Shown here piece by piece: positions 60,245 through 64,000 of a stretch of 64,000 nt of DNA. The translations under genes were made by a program, and so were the position numbers. Within the stretch, counting starts at the first letter, position 1, and the number at the start of each line of letters is the position of its first letter. Source of the DNA: Streptomyces buecherae (GTDB taxonomy: Bacteria > Actinomycetota > Actinomycetes > Streptomycetales > Streptomycetaceae); NCBI RefSeq assembly GCF_014295035.1, contig NZ_CP060404.1, forward strand, positions 6,550,501-6,614,500. Direction: 5' to 3'. Under the pieces are notes generated by a model that saw only the letters and a list, made by a program, of their open reading frames with translations, did not search any database and was not told where the DNA came from.

Positions 60245-61162
60245 ATGCGGAGCGAGACAACCGTGCAGGACCAGGCAACCCCGCGGATCGCCGTGACCAC
60301 CCCCACCGGCAACGTCGGCCGGCACGTCGTCACCGCGCTGCTGCGCGCCGGGGTGCGACCCCGCGTGCTGCTGCGCGACCCCGATCGGCTCGCCCCCGAC
60401 CTGCGGGAGGCGGTGGACGCCGTACGGGTCGACCAGTTCGACGCCGACGCGGTGTCGGCGGCCACCACGGGCGTGGACGCGCTGTTCTGGGTGGACCCGA
60501 CCACCGGCGGCCCGGACCCGCTCGACGAGTACGCGCGCGCCACCCGCAGCGTGGTCCGCGCCGTCACCGACAACTCGATCGGCCGCGTCGTCTTCCAGAG
60601 CAGCGTCGGCGCCGAGAAGCGGCGGGGCGCCGGCGACATCGACGGCCTGGCCCACACCGAAGTGGCCCTGGACGACACCGGCGTCGACGTCACCCACCTG
60701 CGCTGCGGCTACTTCTTCAGCAACCTCGAGTTCCAACTCGACGCCCTGCGGGCGGGCACCCTCCAGGTGATCCTGCCGCTCGACGCGCCCATGCCCTGGG
60801 TGGCGCCGCGCGACATCGCCGAGGTCGCCGTCGCGCGGCTGCTGTCGCCCGGCTGGTCCGGGCGGTGTGTGCGGGCGGTGCACGGACCGGCCGACCTGAC
60901 CTGGCGACAGGTGGCCGACATCCTCAGCGAGGCCACCGGTCGGCCCGTCGGCGTCGAGCGGATCACCGACGACGCCATGCGTGCCCAGCTCCGGGGGTTC
61001 GGGATGACCGACGCGGCGGTCGAGGCCGTGCTCGGCATGTCGACCGGCCTGCGCGAGGACTTCGTCCCCGAACAGCCCCGCACCGTCCACACCACGACCC
61101 CCACCACCCTCGGCGCCTGGGCCTACGACCACCTGCGACCCCGGCTCACCGACGCGCCGTGA
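60245..61162 (+). CDS. NmrA-like NAD(P)-binding reductase (atypical SDR)
   Basis: A 305-residue Rossmann protein. The nucleotide motif is VTTPTGNVGRHVVTALLRAGV (GxxGxxG variant TGNVG) at about residues 16-36. It is followed by RDPDR, VDALFWVDPTT and HLRCGYFFSNLEF. No YxxxK catalytic pair is obvious, as in NmrA/HSCARG proteins that sense or reduce NADPH-linked substrates. It starts at ATG 60245, with GAAGGAG eight bases upstream. It diverges from the WYL regulator. Confidence 0.88.
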   Translation: MRSETTVQDQATPRIAVTTPTGNVGRHVVTALLRAGVRPRVLLRDPDRLAPDLREAVDAVRVDQFDADAVSAATTGVDALFWVDPTTGGPDPLDEYARATRSVVRAVTDNSIGRVVFQSSVGAEKRRGAGDIDGLAHTEVALDDTGVDVTHLRCGYFFSNLEFQLDALRAGTLQVILPLDAPMPWVAPRDIAEVAVARLLSPGWSGRCVRAVHGPADLTWRQVADILSEATGRPVGVERITDDAMRAQLRGFGMTDAAVEAVLGMSTGLREDFVPEQPRTVHTTTPTTLGAWAYDHLRPRLTDAP

Positions 61163-61240
61163 GGCGGCCCGGGCCGACCCGACCCGGCCTGACGCGGCCT
61201 GGCTCGCCCGGCCTGGCGCGGCCCGCCTGACCTGGCCCGA

Positions 61241-61330
61241 CCTGACCTGACCTGGCCCGACCTGACCTGACCTGGCCCGGCCTGAGCCGGCCTGGCCTGA
61301 CCTGGCCCGGCCTGAGCCGGCCTGGCCTGA
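61241..61330. repeat. Perfect tandem repeats of 20 and 30 bp
   Basis: Two 20-bp units (61241-61260 and 61261-61280) differ only in the last base. Two perfect 30-bp units (61271-61300 and 61301-61330) follow, overlapping the last 10 bases of the 20-bp array. All are built from CCTGRCCYGR-type 10-mers. Partial copies extend back to about 61190. Confidence 0.92.
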
Positions 61331-61359
61331 CTAGCGCGCGGGTGCCCGGGCCGGGCCCA

Positions 61360-61415
61360 TAGCCCCGCGCCCGCGGCCCGTCGCGGGGCTACGGCGGACC
61401 CGCCGTAGCCCCGCG
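61360..61415. terminator. Overlapping terminator hairpins
   Basis: TAGCCCCGCG (61360-61369) can pair with CGCGGGGCTA (61382-61391). Alternatively 61382-61396 pairs with 61401-61415 in a 15-bp stem with a GACC loop. The two stems exclude each other. They lie just past the copper oxidase stop (61426). Confidence 0.8.
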
Positions 61416-61425
61416 CGCCGGGGCG

Positions 61426-63078
61426 TTACTTCCGGTAGCCGAGGACCGTCATCATGCCCGACTCCGCGTGGTAGACGTTGTGGCAGTGCAGCATCCACAG
61501 GCCCGGGTTGTCCGCGTCGAAGTCCACGTCGAGGCGGCGGCCCGGCAGCACGATGGCGGTGTCCTTGCGCGCCCCACCGCCCGCCGCCGCCCCGGCGCGC
61601 GCGCCGGGGGGCGAGGCCAGCGCGAAGGTGTGCCCGTGCAGGTGCATCGGGTGCCACATGGTCGTGTCGTTGACGAACGACAGCCGCACGCGTTCGCCCG
61701 CCCGCACCGGATAACGCTGCTTCGGGCTGTAGCGCCTGCCGTTGATCGCCCAGTCGTAGCGCGCCATCGAGCCGGTCAGCCGCAGCCGCACCGTACGGTC
61801 CGGCGCGCCGGCGGCCAGCCGTACGGGCTCGGCCGCGCGCAGCTTCTCCGCGGTCAGCAGCTTGCCTGACAGCTCGCGCGGGCGGACGTCCGAGGCCGGC
61901 GCGGCACCGCCGCCGGTGCGCAGCACGGCGAGCGCGGCCTGCCGCTTCCCCTCGGCGACGGCGGTCAGCGGGAACACCCCGTCGCCCACCGTGACCAGCA
62001 CGTCGTAGCGCTCGCCCATGCCCAGCAGCAGCGCGTCCGTGCGCGCGTGCTCGACGGGAAAGCCGTCGGTGTGCGTGACGGTCATGGCGTGCCCGCCGAG
62101 CGCCACCCGGAAGGCGGTGTCCCCGCCCGCGTTGACGAGCCGGATGCGCACCCGGTCCCCGGGGCGCGCCCTGAACGTGTGCGGGTCCTTGGCCGTACGC
62201 CCGTTGACCAGGTAGTACGGGTACGCCACATCGCCCGCGTCGCCGCCCAGGAGCTTGCTGGTCGCGCCCATCATCATCCGGGGCGGCCCGGAGCGCGCCG
62301 GCCCCGTCGGCGTACCGCTGGGGCTCGCGCCCCCGTGGTCCATCTCCCCGTGGTCCATGCCGCCGTGGCCGCCGGCGCCCGCGTCCCCGTGGCCCATGCC
62401 CGAGCTGAGTTCGGCGAGCACCGCGTCCGGGGTGCTGCCCTGGACGCCGTCCACCCAGTCGTCGAGCACCACGACCCACTCCTTGTCGTACGCGAGCGGC
62501 TCCTTGGGGTCCTCGACGATGAGCGGCGCGTACAGGCCACGGTCCTGTTGCACGCCGGCGTGCGGGTGGAACCAGTACGTGCCGGGGTGCGGCACCGCGA
62601 ACCGGTAGGTGTGCGAGGCGCCGGCTCGCACCGGGCGCTGGGTGAGGCCGGGCACGCCGTCCATGTCGTTGCGCAGCGCGAGGCCGTGCCAGTGCAGCGA
62701 GGTGGCCTGCGGCAGGTGGTTGGCGAGGGTGAGGGCGAGCGTGTCCCCGGCGGTGATCCGCAGCTCGCGCCCCGGCAACTCGCCGTCGTACGCCCACGAG
62801 TCGACGCTCACCCCACCACCCAGGTCGAGCCGGGCGCGGGCGGCGGTCAGGCTCACCTCGCGTACCGGACCCGGGCGGCGCCGGCGCTCGGCGGCGGCGA
62901 CCTCGGGGTCGTCGGGGGCGACGTAGTCGCCGGGGGCGGCGTCCTTGCCGTGGCCGCCATGGGAGCCGGAACCCGAAGGGGAACCCGGGTCGGAGTCGGA
63001 GGAACAGGCGGCGAGCAGGCCGCCGCCGGCCAGCGCGGTGGTGGCGGCCAACAGGGCACGCCGGGAGGTTGTGCGCAT
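61426..63078 (-). CDS. Multicopper oxidase lipoprotein
   Basis: A 550-residue exported cuprous/metal oxidase. The signal is MRTTSRRALLAATTALAGGG and ends in the lipobox LAAC (about residue 25); the RR could also allow Tat export. Type 1-3 copper motifs are all present: HWHG, HPHAG, HPMHLHGH and HCHNVYHAESGM. A Met/His-rich insert (MGHGDAGAGGHGGMDHGEMD), like those of Cu(I) oxidases, supports a role in copper detoxification. The next gene upstream is the DUF6153-like gene, and both probably form one copper-responsive unit. Confidence 0.93.
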   Translation of the reverse strand: MRTTSRRALLAATTALAGGGLLAACSSDSDPGSPSGSGSHGGHGKDAAPGDYVAPDDPEVAAAERRRRPGPVREVSLTAARARLDLGGGVSVDSWAYDGELPGRELRITAGDTLALTLANHLPQATSLHWHGLALRNDMDGVPGLTQRPVRAGASHTYRFAVPHPGTYWFHPHAGVQQDRGLYAPLIVEDPKEPLAYDKEWVVVLDDWVDGVQGSTPDAVLAELSSGMGHGDAGAGGHGGMDHGEMDHGGASPSGTPTGPARSGPPRMMMGATSKLLGGDAGDVAYPYYLVNGRTAKDPHTFRARPGDRVRIRLVNAGGDTAFRVALGGHAMTVTHTDGFPVEHARTDALLLGMGERYDVLVTVGDGVFPLTAVAEGKRQAALAVLRTGGGAAPASDVRPRELSGKLLTAEKLRAAEPVRLAAGAPDRTVRLRLTGSMARYDWAINGRRYSPKQRYPVRAGERVRLSFVNDTTMWHPMHLHGHTFALASPPGARAGAAAGGGARKDTAIVLPGRRLDVDFDADNPGLWMLHCHNVYHAESGMMTVLGYRK

Positions 63079-63231
63079 GACGAAAGCACCTCGATCGGTG
63101 TCGACGCGTAAGGGTGGGCTCGGCCGCCGCTCGCGGGCACCGCGCGGCACCCGGCCGACGCCCGGGCACACGCGCGCCGGGGCGATCGAGCGGGATCGCA
63201 GCGAGGTGGTGGGGGAGCGGCGCGGGCCGTC

Positions 63232-63801
63232 CTACAGGCGCAGCACCGTGGTACGTGTCGGGGGCGCGGGGCGGGGCGGCGGAGCGGGCCACGGCGCGGC
63301 GGCGTACGCGGTGCCGAGCGTGGCCACGGGGGCACTGGCCCGGCGTCGGGCAGCCGCGCTCAGCAGCAGCACGACGGACCACGCCGCGAGCACCGCGAGG
63401 CAGACCGACAGTGGGTCCATTCCGCCATGCCCGGGCGCGCCGAGCTGACGCGGATCGCCGAGGCCGACCGCGTCACCTGACGCGAGGAGATCGGCCGAGG
63501 CGCGGACGTCGTCCGGGGTGAGGGTGTCGTCCGAGGTGAGGGCGGGGTGGTCGGCGGCGTGGGCGGCCGGGGCGTGCGCGGGCGGCGGTGGGTCGGCTGG
63601 CGGGGCGTCAGCCATCGGCGGGTGGCCGGGCGCCGCCCCGCTCGGCCGCGTGTGTCCGGCCGTACCGCCGTGCTCCGTGGGATGACCGAGCGTGTGCATG
63701 GTGACGATGCCGAACAGCAGGGCCGTGAACAGCAGCAGCCGGGCACCCCAGGCGGTGCCGCCTCGCTGCTGGTTCGGCGCCGTGCGCTCCCGTACGGTCA
63801 T
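63232..63801 (-). CDS. DUF6153-like membrane protein of a copper module
   Basis: A 189-residue protein with an N-terminal hydrophobic segment (WGARLLLFTALLFGIVTMHTLGHP) and a long extracellular Gly/Ala/His/Pro-rich middle with many histidines. A second helix (LSVCLAVLAAWSVVLLLSAA) and a basic tail follow. The layout resembles the streptomycete DUF6153 family, found beside multicopper oxidases. The middle part could bind Cu ions. The ATG at 63801 lies just downstream of a CsoR-like operator (63814-63828). A 153-base gap separates it from the oxidase gene. Confidence 0.75.
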   Translation of the reverse strand: MTVRERTAPNQQRGGTAWGARLLLFTALLFGIVTMHTLGHPTEHGGTAGHTRPSGAAPGHPPMADAPPADPPPPAHAPAAHAADHPALTSDDTLTPDDVRASADLLASGDAVGLGDPRQLGAPGHGGMDPLSVCLAVLAAWSVVLLLSAAARRRASAPVATLGTAYAAAPWPAPPPRPAPPTRTTVLRL

Positions 63802-63813
63802 CGCGGGCCAGCT

Positions 63814-63828
63814 TACCCCCGTGGGGTA
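63814..63828. promoter_or_regulatory. CsoR-like copper operator
   Basis: TACCCC-CGT-GGGGTA is a perfect inverted repeat 13 bases upstream of the DUF6153-like start. It matches the TACCCC/GGGGTA type bound by the copper sensor CsoR in Streptomyces. A promoter here would be released when copper loads the repressor. Confidence 0.75.
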
Positions 63829-63922
63829 TGACCGCAGGAGGCTGGGTCGCGGGCCGCGCACCGCCGCCCGCCGCCACGCGACCACCCGCGCACCCGCGTA
63901 CGCCGTGCACCCGCCCGCACGC

Positions 63923-64000
63923 CTACTCCGCCCCGCCTCTGTCTCCGTCCCCGCGCTCATCCCCGTCCCCGTCCCCGTCGCCGTCCTCGCCCTTGACCGG
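63923..64000 (-). CDS. C-terminal end of a leftward gene (cut by window edge)
   Basis: The last 25 codons of a frame that continues beyond the window, ending PVKGEDGDGDGDGDERGDGD and then RGGAE at the TAG 63923-63925. The tail is a Gly-Asp repeat, as in acidic disordered ends of streptomycete proteins. Nothing can be said about its function. Confidence 0.45.
   Translation of the reverse strand, partial: PVKGEDGDGDGDGDERGDGDRGGAE

Larger units (their letters stand above)
61163..61425. other. Repetitive convergent spacer
   Basis: The spacer between the NmrA-like gene and the copper oxidase holds a minisatellite (61241-61330) and overlapping hairpins (61360-61415). No gene was found. Confidence 0.8.

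Overview
The window is chromosomal DNA of very high GC content. Third codon positions are almost always G or C, and GTG and TTG starts are common. It carries an AfsR/SARP-type regulator, an F420-NADP reductase, CUT1 sugar transporters without their own ATPase, DmdR/DtxR-type iron boxes and several small families typical of streptomycetes (DUF2795, DUF5708, DUF6243 and DUF6153 types). All this points to Streptomyces or a close relative. No tRNA, rRNA, CRISPR array, insertion sequence or prophage was seen. The one confident structural RNA is RNase P RNA near the left end.

Layout, left to right. 1-5.1 kb: a truncated amino-acid permease, rnpB with a strong terminator, and four leftward enzyme genes (cupin, HhH DNA-glycosylase-like, SDR, PhzF-like). 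5.4-11.5 kb: rightward Tat-exported PhoD phosphatase, DUF2795 protein, Bcr/CflA-type efflux pump, serine hydrolase and Rsm22-type methyltransferase. 11.7-15.2 kb: dimethylargininase, a tiny DUF6243-type protein divergent from a TetR regulator across a large palindrome, and a prim-pol-like protein. 15.2-24.0 kb: a lipoprotein and a heme-acquisition locus made of hmuTUV (leftward), two tandem HtaA-domain surface proteins and heme oxygenase (rightward), with iron-box-like sites at both control points. 24.1-30.8 kb: methionine aminopeptidase, a small SPOR-like protein, a quinone-reductase-like enzyme, an FAD monooxygenase divergent from an ArsR-type regulator across two palindromes, an EntS-like exporter and a small membrane protein.

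31.1-35.6 kb: a translationally coupled operon for a cytoplasmic-looking sialidase, a sugar-binding lipoprotein and two permeases. 35.6-44.1 kb: F420-NADP reductase, a small membrane protein, a site-2-protease-like enzyme divergent from a 1350-residue AfsR-like regulator, and a DrrAB-type exporter. 44.4-45.7 kb: a 39-residue basic peptide gene followed by a PIMT-like methyltransferase, the best candidate here for an unrecognised RiPP (imiditide-like) pair. 45.8-52 kb: panB, a DHA2 efflux pump coupled to its TetR regulator, a membrane-anchored EEP-family protein and a FrnE-like DsbA protein.

52.1-57.4 kb reads as an accessory islet: two divergent TPR regulators (one with an HTH), two unknown proteins, coding-like fragments, a DUF3307 protein, a P-loop kinase-like protein and an orphan Imm35-like immunity protein. 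57.5-64 kb: nadE, a WYL regulator divergent from an NmrA-like reductase, a strongly repetitive spacer, and a copper module (multicopper oxidase lipoprotein, DUF6153-type protein) with a CsoR-like operator. The end of another leftward gene enters at the right edge.

Most local circuits follow one plan: a regulator sits beside its target with one or two palindromes between them. Operons are tightly coupled through 4-base ATGA or GTGA overlaps. All functional calls are read from sequence motifs and have not been tested by database search.
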